Shown here: in pieces, positions 6,898 through 15,317 of the stretch
Numbering within the stretch: position 1 is the first letter of the stretch
Layout of the letters: each line of letters opens with the position of its first letter
Source of the DNA: a virus
IMG/VR virus record: IMGVR_UViG_3300012920_010550
Coordinates: 1 to 46,803 of that record
Strand: one strand, 5' to 3'
Length of the DNA: 46,803 nucleotides
Position numbers and translations under genes: made by a program
Notes under the pieces: generated by a model
Told to the model about the DNA's origin: nothing
Seen by the model: only the letters and a program-made list of their open reading frames with translations
Databases searched by the model: none

Positions 6898-7071
6898 TTG
6901 TTAGAAAAAATAAAGAATAACCTTATTAGAATCTTTAGGGATCCGCTAACTTCTGCGCTTTCAGTTGCTTGGTATGTAATTTGTTTTGGGGCCTCTATTA
7001 TAATAATTTTGTATGCTACTGCGTTTATAAAATATCACATCACTAATGCTTGGGGCTTGTTGGGTTTATAA
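6898..7071 (+). CDS. Small single-pass membrane protein (57 aa)
   Basis: TTG start at 6898 with AGGAG at 6888-6892, 5 bases away. The frame runs 57 codons to TAA 7069-7071, abutting the next ATG at 7072. The product has an amphipathic basic N-terminus (IKNNLIRIFRDP), one strong hydrophobic helix at about residues 19-44 and the tail KYHITNAWGLLGL. It is the third small membrane protein in the cluster; its function is unknown. Confidence 0.62.
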   Translation: MLEKIKNNLIRIFRDPLTSALSVAWYVICFGASIIIILYATAFIKYHITNAWGLLGL

Positions 7072-7368
7072 ATGAAAAATAAGATAAAAGAAGGTACACC
7101 GTGTTTTGTTTCTAAAATTGGTCATAATGGATTTTGGTACCCAATCTATGAAGTTCAAGGAATGACAGAATTTACAGAAGAAGTATTGGATGTAAAAATA
7201 AAGTCTTGGATATGTGGAAGAAAAGACATGGTAGCAATTGAAGTTTTGGCCAGTAAGATAAAGAATTTATACGGAAATCCTTCTGCCACCACTATCGTTT
7301 GGGTCGAAAGAAAAAACATAGAATATCACCCGATAAGTAATCTTTTATCTGACAAACAAACTACTTAA
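7072..7368 (+). CDS. Hypothetical protein (98 aa)
   Basis: A 98-aa soluble protein starting directly after the preceding stop. The beta-rich pattern (TPCFVSKIGHNGFWYPIYEV and later VWVERKNIEYHP) suggests a small SH3-like barrel, but this is only an impression. No catalytic residues recognised. It precedes phoH by 6 bases and is probably in the same transcript. Confidence 0.6.
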   Translation: MKNKIKEGTPCFVSKIGHNGFWYPIYEVQGMTEFTEEVLDVKIKSWICGRKDMVAIEVLASKIKNLYGNPSATTIVWVERKNIEYHPISNLLSDKQTT

Positions 7369-7374
7369 AAATAG

Positions 7375-8724
7375 ATGAGTAATAAGACCTATGTTTTAGA
7401 TACAAGTGTTTGCTTGACAGAATCATCTTGCTTATATAAGTTTGAAGACAACAATATTGTCATTCCCTTGAAAGTATTAGAAGAGATCGACAATCACAAA
7501 AAAAGACAAGATGCTGTAGGCGCTACTGCCAGAAGAATTATCAAGATATTTGATTCCTTAAGAGAAAAAGGTAATCTTCAGAAAGGTGTCACCCTAAGAG
7601 AAGAGGGTAAAGCAACATTGAGGGTAGCTCCAGCAAATCTTGATTTACTTCCAGAGGATCTGGATAGAAAAGTTGCAGATCACGTAATTATTTCAACAGC
7701 ACTATCTGAACATATATGTAATCCAGGCAGAGAAACAATTATGGTTTCTCGTGATATCAATATGAGAGTGATATGTGACAGTTTGAGTCTAAAATCTGCT
7801 GACTATAATTCAGATAAAGTAATAAAAGATCATTCTAATTTATATAACGGCTTTGCTACTATTATTGTTGATGACGAATATATTGATCGCTTTTATTCCG
7901 GAGAGGACTTATTTTTGCATTCTATGGAACTAGAAGAAGATATTGAAGTTTTTTATAATCAAATGCTGATGCTAGTATCTTCATCTAACGAAAAAAAAGC
8001 TGCTCTTTCGAGGTATCAGGGACCCAGAGCACCACTTAGGCAATTATATACAGCTGATAAGAAAGGTCTTTGGGGGGTAAAATCTAGAAACAAGGAGCAA
8101 GCATTTGCTTTCGATTTGCTGATGGACCCAACTGTCCCATTTGTTAGTTTAGTCGGAAAAGCAGGTAGCGGCAAAACACTTCTAGCCATCGCCGCCGGTA
8201 TATCGCAAGTTATAAATGATCCATTTCAAAGCCAAACAGAGAGTCCGTATAAGAAGTTGGTAATCTCAAGACCAGTTATGCCAATGGGTAAAGATATTGG
8301 TTTTCTTCCGGGTACTCTAGAAGAAAAGATGCATCCATGGCTTATGCCAATTCAAGATAATCTTCAATATATTATGGGTAGCGATAAACTAACTATTGAA
8401 GAGTATGTAGAGAAGGGTATCATAGAGATTGAAGCTTTGACATATATTCGAGGTAGATCTATTTCTAATGCATTTATTATCATCGATGAGGCTCAAAATT
8501 TATCCATGCACGAAATCAAGACAATTATGACGAGAGTTGGAGAAGGTACTAAGATTGTTTTGACTGGGGATGTTGAGCAAATTGATAACATTTATGTCGA
8601 CGAAACATCGACAGGCTTGGTACATGCAGTAGAGAAATTCAAAACATCAGAATTGTCAGGTCATATTACGCTGAAAAAAGGCGAACGTTCCGCCATAGCA
8701 ACCTTGGCTGCAAAAATATTATAA
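7375..8724 (+). CDS. phoH: PIN-domain PhoH-family ATPase
   Basis: A 449-aa two-domain protein. Residues 1-140 form a PIN ribonuclease domain (YVLDTSVCL with Asp9, EEIDNHK, and acidic positions near ADHVI and SRDINM). Residues ~225-449 are the PhoH P-loop ATPase, with Walker A GKAGSGKT (261-268), ISRPVMPMGKDIGFLPG and Walker B FIIIDEAQN (367-375). Such PIN-PhoH proteins are proposed to unwind and cleave RNA. PhoH genes are widespread in marine phages, and the link to phosphate starvation is not established for them. Length matches full PhoH2-type proteins. No good Shine-Dalgarno precedes ATG 7375. Confidence 0.92.
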   Translation: MSNKTYVLDTSVCLTESSCLYKFEDNNIVIPLKVLEEIDNHKKRQDAVGATARRIIKIFDSLREKGNLQKGVTLREEGKATLRVAPANLDLLPEDLDRKVADHVIISTALSEHICNPGRETIMVSRDINMRVICDSLSLKSADYNSDKVIKDHSNLYNGFATIIVDDEYIDRFYSGEDLFLHSMELEEDIEVFYNQMLMLVSSSNEKKAALSRYQGPRAPLRQLYTADKKGLWGVKSRNKEQAFAFDLLMDPTVPFVSLVGKAGSGKTLLAIAAGISQVINDPFQSQTESPYKKLVISRPVMPMGKDIGFLPGTLEEKMHPWLMPIQDNLQYIMGSDKLTIEEYVEKGIIEIEALTYIRGRSISNAFIIIDEAQNLSMHEIKTIMTRVGEGTKIVLTGDVEQIDNIYVDETSTGLVHAVEKFKTSELSGHITLKKGERSAIATLAAKIL

Positions 8725-8731
8725 TATTTGC

Positions 8732-8760
8732 TTGACAAATACAATAATATAGGTTATAAT
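8732..8760 (+). promoter_or_regulatory. Consensus sigma70 promoter
   Basis: A perfect consensus: TTGACA 8732-8737, a 17-base spacer, TATAAT 8755-8760. It lies in the gap after phoH, 26 bases before ATG 8786, with AGGAG in between. It should drive the protease/nuclease gene group. Confidence 0.92.
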
Positions 8761-8785
8761 TATAATATCAAGGAGAATATTATAA

Positions 8786-9064
8786 ATGTTTAACGAAAGA
8801 GAACTATTGGAAAAGAAATTGACTGAATCTGAAGATACAGAAAGTGAACTGAAAACTCACATTATCAATTATGTTGGTCAAAAATTGAAACCCGAAGGGG
8901 GACTAATCAATGTAGAAATGGTAATTTCCGTACTAGCAAGTGAATTTCCAGATATCGTTCTGGCACTAGCAGAGGAAAATTTTATTAGAGGCTATACTCA
9001 AGGACTTCATGATGCAGACAATCCACCAGTGATGCCTCAAGGTACACCTGAAAATGGCGAATGA
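8786..9064 (+). CDS. Hypothetical protein (92 aa)
   Basis: A 92-aa acidic, largely helical protein immediately after a consensus promoter, with AGGAG ahead of ATG 8786. It contains the segment LALAEENFIRGYTQGLHDA and a Pro-rich C-terminus. No known domain is recognised. Its 3' end overlaps the metalloprotease gene by 11 bases. Confidence 0.65.
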   Translation: MFNERELLEKKLTESEDTESELKTHIINYVGQKLKPEGGLINVEMVISVLASEFPDIVLALAEENFIRGYTQGLHDADNPPVMPQGTPENGE

Positions 9065-9749
9065 TTTTATAACGGACTATTTAAAAGAGTCTCTAAGAAG
9101 ATCTAAAGATCAGCAGAGGGAGTATAATTTGGCCGGTAAAATAAATCTCTACATCAAAGATCCTCTGACCAGAGAAGTGGATGTTCGAAATGTTATGGAA
9201 AAAATAAGTTCTACTGTACCTCCTCATCTTTTGGGCGAAATAGATGCAATTTTTGTTGGCATGTTTGATGAATTCGAAGAGATGCAAACCAACGCGATGT
9301 TCAAAGATGGTGCAATTTATCTAAGTAATGACCAAGATGACGAACAGGATATGGTAGATGATATTATCCATGAAATCGCCCACTCTATAGAGTTGCCCTA
9401 TGGGCACATAATTTATGGAGATGGAAGAATTCAAGATGAATTTTTAGCAAAAAGAAAAAAGTTATTTGAAATTCTAAAAGAAGAAAAACTAAATCCAAAC
9501 AAGAAACTGTTTATGGATCCAGAATATTCGAAAGAATTAGATTTTTATTTATATGAAGATGTGGGTTATGATAGGCTGAACTTTATTTGCTCTTCTTATG
9601 GTCTTTTTACTTCTGCATATTCTGCCACTTCTTTGAGGGAATATTTTGCAAATGGTTTTGAATATTTCTTTTTGGACGACAGACAATATATGTCAAAAAT
9701 ATGTCCACAACTTTACAAAAAAATAGAGGAAATATATGATGATCAATGA
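9054..9749 (+). CDS. Zincin metalloprotease
   Basis: A 231-aa protein with a gluzincin-like zinc site: HEIAH at residues 106-110 and a likely third ligand Glu196 in SLREYFANGFEYFF, spaced ~85 residues downstream. The arrangement resembles anthrax-lethal-factor-type (ATLF) catalytic domains and small phage metallopeptidases. There is no signal peptide, so it should act in the host cytoplasm or be packaged. Possible roles are cleavage of a host protein or of a virion precursor; the target is unknown. ATG 9054 lies within the preceding gene. Confidence 0.8.
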   Translation: MANDFITDYLKESLRRSKDQQREYNLAGKINLYIKDPLTREVDVRNVMEKISSTVPPHLLGEIDAIFVGMFDEFEEMQTNAMFKDGAIYLSNDQDDEQDMVDDIIHEIAHSIELPYGHIIYGDGRIQDEFLAKRKKLFEILKEEKLNPNKKLFMDPEYSKELDFYLYEDVGYDRLNFICSSYGLFTSAYSATSLREYFANGFEYFFLDDRQYMSKICPQLYKKIEEIYDDQ

Positions 9750-10113
9750 AGAATGGGTAAAAATTGAAAAAAAAGGGGGCAAGTTATTTGTAGAAATTTC
9801 ACTTCCCTTATATACAATTCAAAACAAGGTAGTTAAGACAAAATATACAACTTCTCACATAAGGTCTTATGTAGAATCTTTAGGTCATAAAATTATCGGA
9901 TGTTCAGAAGATCCGTATTCTGTTCACAATTCTTTACCTTCACAAAGAACTAAAACATGGGTGTTTGATCTAAAAACAAGACAACAAAATAAATCTAATT
10001 CCAAAAGAAAAAATCAACAAAAAAGTAAAAAATCGCTTGACAAAAGTTCTGAAAGTGTTATAATGAATATAGAGAAAAAAGATTCTTTTTCAAAAAACAC
10101 AAATCGCGATTGA
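9736..10113 (+). CDS. Hypothetical protein with basic tail
   Basis: A 125-aa protein; ATG 9736 or ATG 9739 follows AGAGGA. The N-terminal ~75 residues look folded. The C-terminal 50 are very Lys/Ser/Asn/Gln-rich (for example KRKNQQKSKKSLDKSSES) and probably disordered, perhaps nucleic-acid binding. The promoter for the next gene is embedded in the coding sequence of this tail. Function unknown. Confidence 0.6.
   Translation: MMINEEWVKIEKKGGKLFVEISLPLYTIQNKVVKTKYTTSHIRSYVESLGHKIIGCSEDPYSVHNSLPSQRTKTWVFDLKTRQQNKSNSKRKNQQKSKKSLDKSSESVIMNIEKKDSFSKNTNRD
10037..10064 (+). promoter_or_regulatory. Sigma70 promoter inside upstream gene
   Basis: TTGACA 10037-10042, a 16-base spacer, TATAAT 10059-10064. 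It lies in the 3' part of the preceding gene, about 65 bases before the nuclease start. It is the last consensus promoter I see before the sugar operon, which it may also transcribe. Confidence 0.72.
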
Positions 10114-10128
10114 TTTACTGAGGAATAA

Positions 10129-10890
10129 TTGGCTCACATTTCATTTTCAGAACTCAAAAATTGGAACTTTTGCCCTTTTTATCACAAACTAACATACATA
10201 GATAAATTGAAAGGATTTACTGGAAATGAATATACGGCTTTTGGTACAGCAATTCATGATATTGCTGAAAAGAAAATTCTTCAAGAAAAATTTGAACCTG
10301 AAGAGATGTTTGTCAAAAGGTTTGAAGAATGTTTGCAGGAGCTAGATAAGGATTTAGTATATAGAGAAGATCCTGAAAAAATGGCAATCCAGGCTTTAGG
10401 AATCATACCGGAAATCGAACCGGCTATTAAAGAATATTTTTCTGATGGATATGAGGTTATTTCTACAGAAGAGCCAATCATGGAACCAATCGACGGGTAT
10501 GATTACAATTTCAAAGGATATATTGACGCAGCTGTCAAGACTCCTGATGGCAAGTATCACATCATTGACTGGAAATCTTGTTCTTGGGGGTGGGATGCAA
10601 GACGTAGATCTGACCCTATGGTGACATATCAACTAACTTTTTATAAAATATTTTTTGCCAAAAAGCACGGAATTGAACTTTCTCAAATAGAAACACACTT
10701 TGCTCTATTGAAAAGAACAGCGAAAAAAAATAGAGTTGAGTTTTTTAGAGTAACTAGTGGTAACAAAAAACAAAGTAATGCAATGGAATTATTGAAAAAA
10801 GCAATTTACAATATAAAAAAGAAAAATTTTATCAAAGACAAAAGGTCTTGTGCAAAGTGTGAATTTTGCAAGACCCCTGAATGTCCATAA
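10129..10890 (+). CDS. Cas4/RecB-like PD-(D/E)XK nuclease
   Basis: A 253-aa nuclease of the PDDEXK_1 type. Motifs are FGTAIHDIAE with His43, GYIDAA (Asp133), YHIIDWKSC (Asp147, Lys149) and YQLTFY (Gln168). Four cysteines, Cys15 plus Cys241, Cys244 and Cys247 (with Cys252 as a fifth), are placed as in Cas4/AddB, where they hold a 4Fe-4S cluster. It probably cuts or resects DNA in phage recombination or replication. The start is TTG 10129 with GAGGAA upstream. There is no CRISPR array or Cas1/Cas2 in the window, so a CRISPR role is not supported. Confidence 0.85.
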   Translation: MAHISFSELKNWNFCPFYHKLTYIDKLKGFTGNEYTAFGTAIHDIAEKKILQEKFEPEEMFVKRFEECLQELDKDLVYREDPEKMAIQALGIIPEIEPAIKEYFSDGYEVISTEEPIMEPIDGYDYNFKGYIDAAVKTPDGKYHIIDWKSCSWGWDARRRSDPMVTYQLTFYKIFFAKKHGIELSQIETHFALLKRTAKKNRVEFFRVTSGNKKQSNAMELLKKAIYNIKKKNFIKDKRSCAKCEFCKTPECP

Positions 10891-10899
10891 GAGGTATAA

Positions 10900-12162
10900 A
10901 TGACAGACAAAAAAAAGATTTTCGTAATCTCTGACCACCCTCTTGCTCCGTCTGGGGTAGGTACTCAAACAAAATACGTTATCGAAGCCCTTCTAAATAC
11001 AGGAAGATATAAGGTGGTTTGTTTAGGTGGAGCAGTGAAGCATAAAGACTACAAGCCACAAAAAGTAGAAGGATGGGGAGATGATTGGGTTATTTATCCA
11101 GTCAAAGGCTACGGAACTCAAGAGATGGTAAGGTCAGCTCTTTTCAACGAAAAGCCAGATATCCTTTGGTTTATGACGGACCCTAGATTTTATGGTTGGT
11201 TGTGGTCTATTGAAAATGAGGTAAGAAAACATATTCCAATGGTATATTACCATGTTTGGGATAATTATCCTTATCCAAAATATAATAAGCAAAACTATGC
11301 ATCTACGGATGTAATTGCTTCTATTTCAAAGGTAACACACGATATTGTAAATAATGTAGCGCCAGAAGTAGAAAATCATTATGTTCCTCATGCTGTGGAT
11401 ACCTCTATTTTTCATCCTTTTCCCGAAGAAGATATTGAAAAACTAAAATTGCAAAACTTCAATATTGATGATGATAGGGTAATTTTCTTCTGGAATAATA
11501 GAAATGCTAGGCGTAAAATGAGCGGCTCCCTGATCTATTGGTTCAACGAATTTGCAGAAAAAGTAGGCCCGGAAAATGTAAAGCTAGTTATGCATACCGA
11601 CCCAAAAGATCCGAACGGGCAAGATCTAGGAGTAATCTTGGATAACCTTGGGGCCACTGATGGTCGCATTGTCTTATCTACTAAGAAAATTTCTCCTCAA
11701 GCACTAGCAGCAATGTACAATATGGCAGACTGTACAATCAATATTTCCGATGCAGAAGGCTTTGGTTTGGCAACTTTGGAGTCCTTATCTTGTCAAACTC
11801 CAATTATTGTAAACATGACAGGGGGTCTACAGGAGCAAGTCACAGACGGAGAAGAGTGGTTTGGTATTGGTATCGAACCATCTTCCAAGGCAGTAATTGG
11901 ATCACAAAACGTCCCTTACATCTATGAAGATAGAATCTCTAAAGAAGATTTCATTAGTTCTTTGACAAAATTTTATGAAATGTCGAAAGAAGAAAGAAAG
12001 GTTCTTGGAATGAAAGGCCGAAATCATGTTGCAAAAAACTATAACTTTGAAAATTTCAAAAAGCAATGGATTGAGCTAATCGACTCTGTTGTTGAAAATC
12101 ACGGGTCTTGGGAAACGAGACAAAATTATAAGCCTTGGGCTTTTATGGAGATCACAAAATGA
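10900..12162 (+). CDS. GT-B glycosyltransferase (family 4-like)
   Basis: A 420-aa GT-B enzyme. The N-terminal domain begins ISDHPLAPSGVGTQTKYV, the acceptor-side glycine loop. The C-terminal donor-binding domain holds EGFGLATLESLSCQTPIIV at about residues 285-303, the E-x7-E nucleotide-sugar motif, preceded by HAVDTSIFHPF (about 163-173). It transfers a sugar from a nucleotide donor to an unknown acceptor in the cytoplasm. AAGAGG lies 5 bases before ATG 10900. It is the first gene of the sugar operon, and its stop overlaps the next start (ATGA). Confidence 0.9.
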   Translation: MTDKKKIFVISDHPLAPSGVGTQTKYVIEALLNTGRYKVVCLGGAVKHKDYKPQKVEGWGDDWVIYPVKGYGTQEMVRSALFNEKPDILWFMTDPRFYGWLWSIENEVRKHIPMVYYHVWDNYPYPKYNKQNYASTDVIASISKVTHDIVNNVAPEVENHYVPHAVDTSIFHPFPEEDIEKLKLQNFNIDDDRVIFFWNNRNARRKMSGSLIYWFNEFAEKVGPENVKLVMHTDPKDPNGQDLGVILDNLGATDGRIVLSTKKISPQALAAMYNMADCTINISDAEGFGLATLESLSCQTPIIVNMTGGLQEQVTDGEEWFGIGIEPSSKAVIGSQNVPYIYEDRISKEDFISSLTKFYEMSKEERKVLGMKGRNHVAKNYNFENFKKQWIELIDSVVENHGSWETRQNYKPWAFMEITK

Positions 12163-13436
12163 AAAAAAAGGTAATTCTAAAAGGGCCTGTATTATCACAA
12201 TCTGGATATGGAGAGCAAGCAAGATTTGCTCTTCGTGCTTTGAGAACAAGGGAGGATATTTTTGATATCTATATTGTACCAACAGCGTGGGGTCAAACTG
12301 GCTGGGTAAGTGAGGTATCAGAAGAAAGATTGTGGGTAGATAACAAAATCAAAGAAACTCATATCTACATCAATAGTGGAGGAAAATTTGATATTTCTGT
12401 GCAGGTAACTATTCCAAACGAATGGGAAAATCTTGCAACAGTAAATGTTGGATATACTGCCGGAATTGAAACTACAAAGGTGGCCCCAATTTGGCTGCAA
12501 AAAGCTAATCAAATGGATAATATTATCGTAGTATCCAATCACTCTAAGGAAGTTTACGAAAACACAGTATATCAAGGAAAAAATAAAAACACTGGTCAAA
12601 TTGTAGATATCTTGTGTACTACTCCAATTGACGTTGTAAATTATCCAGTAAAAGACTTCAAAAAAGAAAAAATGGATCTGAATCTTGAATATGATTTTAA
12701 TTATCTGGCCATTTCTCAATGGGGTCCAAGAAAGAATTTCGATAACCTCATCAAATGGTTTTTGGAGGAAAATTTTGATCAAGAGGTTGGTTTAGTTCTA
12801 AAGACATCCTTTAGGAATAATAGTATTATTGACAGAGAGCACACCCGTAAAAGATTAGAAGCCTTACTTGAGGCTCATGGTGGTGAAAATCGAAAATGCA
12901 AATTGTACCTTGTTCACGGCGACTTGACGCCCGAAGAGCTAACCGGTTTATATCAACATAAAAAAATCAAAGCTCTTATTTCAACTACACACGGAGAAGG
13001 GTACGGTCTTCCGCTTTTCGAAGCGGCGTATAATGGATTGCCAGTAATTGTTCACGGGTGGTCTGGCCAAAAAGACTTTTTGTATGTTCCGGATCCTCGT
13101 CGAGAGGGTAAAAATAAGCCAATGTTCGCATCCGTAGAATATGAACTAAAAAATGTACAACCAGCAGCTATGTGGGAAGGGGTAATTCAGCATGATTCGC
13201 AGTGGGCTTTTCCGAAAGAAGCTTCTTTCAAACGCCGACTTAGAGAAGTTAGAAGTGAATATAGTAGATTCAAAAAGAATGCTAAAAAGCTTCAAACATA
13301 TTTGATCAACAATTTTACAGAAGAAAAGCTTTATTCAGAATTTTGTGAATTAGTTACAAAAACAAAAAAAGGAATTGAAGAAGACCAATATATCGGGTCT
13401 GTTCTTAGGGACACGGTAGTTTCAAGTCTAATTTAG
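12159..13436 (+). CDS. GT-B glycosyltransferase (second)
   Basis: A 425-aa GT-B enzyme distinct from its neighbour. It has the N-terminal loop LSQSGYGEQARFALRAL, AISQWGPRKNFDNLIKWF at mid-protein (linker/donor domain) and THGEGYGLPLFEAAYNGLP at about 276-294 as the donor E-x7-E motif. I chose ATG 12159 (4-base overlap with the preceding gene, GGAG at 12147-12150) over an in-frame ATG 24 bases upstream. Paired GT-B enzymes of this kind are common in marine myoviruses, often with unknown acceptors. Donor unknown; UDP-ManNAc3NAcA made by this operon is one candidate. Confidence 0.88.
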   Translation: MKKKVILKGPVLSQSGYGEQARFALRALRTREDIFDIYIVPTAWGQTGWVSEVSEERLWVDNKIKETHIYINSGGKFDISVQVTIPNEWENLATVNVGYTAGIETTKVAPIWLQKANQMDNIIVVSNHSKEVYENTVYQGKNKNTGQIVDILCTTPIDVVNYPVKDFKKEKMDLNLEYDFNYLAISQWGPRKNFDNLIKWFLEENFDQEVGLVLKTSFRNNSIIDREHTRKRLEALLEAHGGENRKCKLYLVHGDLTPEELTGLYQHKKIKALISTTHGEGYGLPLFEAAYNGLPVIVHGWSGQKDFLYVPDPRREGKNKPMFASVEYELKNVQPAAMWEGVIQHDSQWAFPKEASFKRRLREVRSEYSRFKKNAKKLQTYLINNFTEEKLYSEFCELVTKTKKGIEEDQYIGSVLRDTVVSSLI

Positions 13437-13445
13437 GAAAAAGAA

Positions 13446-14102
13446 ATGGATCTAGGTATAATTCAGATAACTAATAAAAATACTAAAAGAGAAGATCTTA
13501 TGATTAGTGAGATCATTCCGAAATGTATTGAAATAACAGGCGGAAAATACACTCTGGTATCTCCAGAGAATAAAAACCTGGAAGAAGAAGTAACAAAAAG
13601 AGGTGGAACTTTTTCTCTATATACGGCATGGGACAAGGATATGTCTAGAAAATGGAGACAGGGCATCCAATCAAGAAAAGAAGAGTGGGTAGCCTTTTTT
13701 GCCGATGATATCCTGCCAGACGAAAACTGGTTATCGGAGATGTCTCTATTCTTAGAAAAAAAAATACCGGGTCAATATGGATTTAGACTAACAGACGAAA
13801 ATGGCAAAAGGCATGAGTTTGGAGAAGATTGGATGCAGTTCCCAAATAGAATGTTAAACCTCTCTCACAGGCCTCTAGCCTACGATATAACTACAGGAGA
13901 GATAGAACAGTCTCCCACGTCATATGTAGCAAATTGTGTAGTCCATAAAGATGTTTTAGAGATGATAGAACCATTTGGAATTTACGGAGCAGCCCCAGAT
14001 GTCTCGTGGAGTTTCGCAATTAGGAGCTGTGGCTTCCAAATAGGGTTCAATCCGATTGCCAGAGCTTATCATCTTGGAGATAGGAGTGATAATAGAAAAT
14101 GA
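13446..14102 (+). CDS. GT-A (GT2-like) glycosyltransferase
   Basis: A 218-aa GT-A-like protein. FFADDILPDENWL at about residues 80-92 carries the DxD-type metal/nucleotide-sugar site. The later segment SYVANCVVHKDVLEMIEPFG with APDVSWSFAIRSCG resembles the acceptor/catalytic region of GT2 enzymes. It lacks the usual longer N-terminal strand set (family usually ~250-300 aa), so it is a short member. The last codons overlap the acetyltransferase start by 4 bases. Likely adds one sugar in the product glycan. Confidence 0.75.
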   Translation: MDLGIIQITNKNTKREDLMISEIIPKCIEITGGKYTLVSPENKNLEEEVTKRGGTFSLYTAWDKDMSRKWRQGIQSRKEEWVAFFADDILPDENWLSEMSLFLEKKIPGQYGFRLTDENGKRHEFGEDWMQFPNRMLNLSHRPLAYDITTGEIEQSPTSYVANCVVHKDVLEMIEPFGIYGAAPDVSWSFAIRSCGFQIGFNPIARAYHLGDRSDNRK

Positions 14103-14491
14103 TACACGATACAGCCAATGTTTATAATTCTGCTGAAATTGGAGAAGGTACAAAAATTGGTGCCTTTGCTGAAATTGGTAAAGATGTAATTATTGGAAAA
14201 AATTGCTCTATTGGATGTGGAGCCTTTATTCCTGAAAATGTAATTGTTGAAGATAATGTATTTATCGGACCTCATGTCGTTTTTACAAATGATAAGTATG
14301 CCCCCTCTCGCGGAGCGTGGAGGCAAGAACCTCCAACAGTGGTCGGCTCCGGTTCTTCGATTGGTGCAAATGCTACAATTTTGCCTAACTTGGTGATTGG
14401 AAAAGATTGTAAAATTGGCGCAGGAAGTGTCGTAACAAAATCTCTAGAAGACAAGTCGGTAGCTTTTGGCAATCCAGCGAGGGTAGTATGA
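14099..14491 (+). CDS. wbpD: WbpD/WlbB-like N-acetyltransferase
   Basis: A 130-aa left-handed beta-helix acyltransferase with hexapeptide repeats (IGEGTKIGAFAEIG, IGKNCSIGCGAFI, VEDNVFIGPHVVFTND, IGANATILPNLVIG). The end, IGAGSVVTKSLED followed by GNPAR, is the standard acetyltransferase finish. The FTND element and PTVVGSGSSIGANATI are typical of UDP-GlcNAc3NA N-acetyltransferases of the Wbp/Wlb route (acetyl-CoA donor, C3 amino acceptor). It is shorter than most (~190 aa). The role is supported by four pathway partners in the same operon. Both ends overlap neighbours by 4 bases. Confidence 0.82.
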   Translation: MIHDTANVYNSAEIGEGTKIGAFAEIGKDVIIGKNCSIGCGAFIPENVIVEDNVFIGPHVVFTNDKYAPSRGAWRQEPPTVVGSGSSIGANATILPNLVIGKDCKIGAGSVVTKSLEDKSVAFGNPARVV

Positions 14492-15300
14492 TTAGGGCAA
14501 CAGTAGGACTTCCTATGTATAGGAGTAAAAATATTGCAGAGTTATCTCTAGAAAGCCTGTGTGCACAAAAAAATATTGATTTCGAGTGGGAGTTGTTGAT
14601 TATCGAAGAAGAAGAGGATTCATTAGGTAAGGAAAATATTAGTTCTTTTTCTAAAAGACTTTCAGATGTTGGATGTACAAAGATAGAATATTTTAGTATC
14701 AAGGGCTGGATTCCCCTTTCTATGAAATGGTATCATCTATCTCAAAATGCTTCTAATACTAGCGAATGTTTTCTCTTGAAGGCCGCCGATTGTTATTCGC
14801 AGCCATATAGATTGAAAGAAACGTATGATATCTTTTCGAAAAATGAGGGTATCGACTGGGTACAGGCAAAGAAAGGATATTTTTATGATATTGCTTCCGA
14901 ATCAGTTTCAAGATTTAATCATGATCTCTGTTTCACCATGACAGCCGGCGGAAGAAGATCTCACCCCTGTGCTCTCAATATGGCAATTAGGACAAATTTA
15001 TTAAAAAGAATACCACCAACAAAGGTAAGAAGAGGTGTCGATGGCCATATTTATTCAGAACTGCAATTAATCAAGGGAGAGCCTTTGAACGTGGGCTGGT
15101 TAGAATCAGATAATTGGAAATTGGGATTGGATACACATGGTTTGAATAATATTTCTCGCCTTCGTGGTAGAATGATCGTCAAAAATAAACCACCATTTGA
15201 GGAAACAACAGCCACTATATCAGATATTGTCCCTAGTCAGATTCAAGATTTCTTAAATAAACTTAGAGTTGATGCTCTTGAGCATAAGTATAAAATTTAG
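14488..15300 (+). CDS. Probable GT-A glycosyltransferase (fourth)
   Basis: A 270-aa protein with a GT2-like beginning (RATVGLPMYRSKNIAELSLE), a nucleotide-binding-like beta strand (ELLIIEEEED) and a DxD-like region at FLLKAADCYSQPYRL (about 93-107). HPCALNMAIRTNLLKRIPP and RGVDGHIYSEL lie where GT2 acceptor-site segments fall. The assignment rests on overall pattern, so a divergent or inactive enzyme is possible. It overlaps the acetyltransferase gene by 4 bases and sits between sugar-pathway genes. Confidence 0.65.
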   Translation: MIRATVGLPMYRSKNIAELSLESLCAQKNIDFEWELLIIEEEEDSLGKENISSFSKRLSDVGCTKIEYFSIKGWIPLSMKWYHLSQNASNTSECFLLKAADCYSQPYRLKETYDIFSKNEGIDWVQAKKGYFYDIASESVSRFNHDLCFTMTAGGRRSHPCALNMAIRTNLLKRIPPTKVRRGVDGHIYSELQLIKGEPLNVGWLESDNWKLGLDTHGLNNISRLRGRMIVKNKPPFEETTATISDIVPSQIQDFLNKLRVDALEHKYKI

Positions 15301-15317
15301 TTTTTTTGGAGAGAGGA

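Noticed and set aside
7414-7440. TTGACA and TATATA-like words inside phoH
   Set aside because: Spacing is 13-15 bases, within coding sequence and with no gene start downstream; probably chance.
10129-10890. A CRISPR-Cas locus around the Cas4-like gene
   Set aside because: There are no spaced direct repeats and no Cas1, Cas2 or effector genes in the window.
12135-12158. Earlier start of the second glycosyltransferase
   Set aside because: ATG 12159 overlaps the previous stop in the ATGA arrangement used throughout the operon and has GGAG at proper distance.
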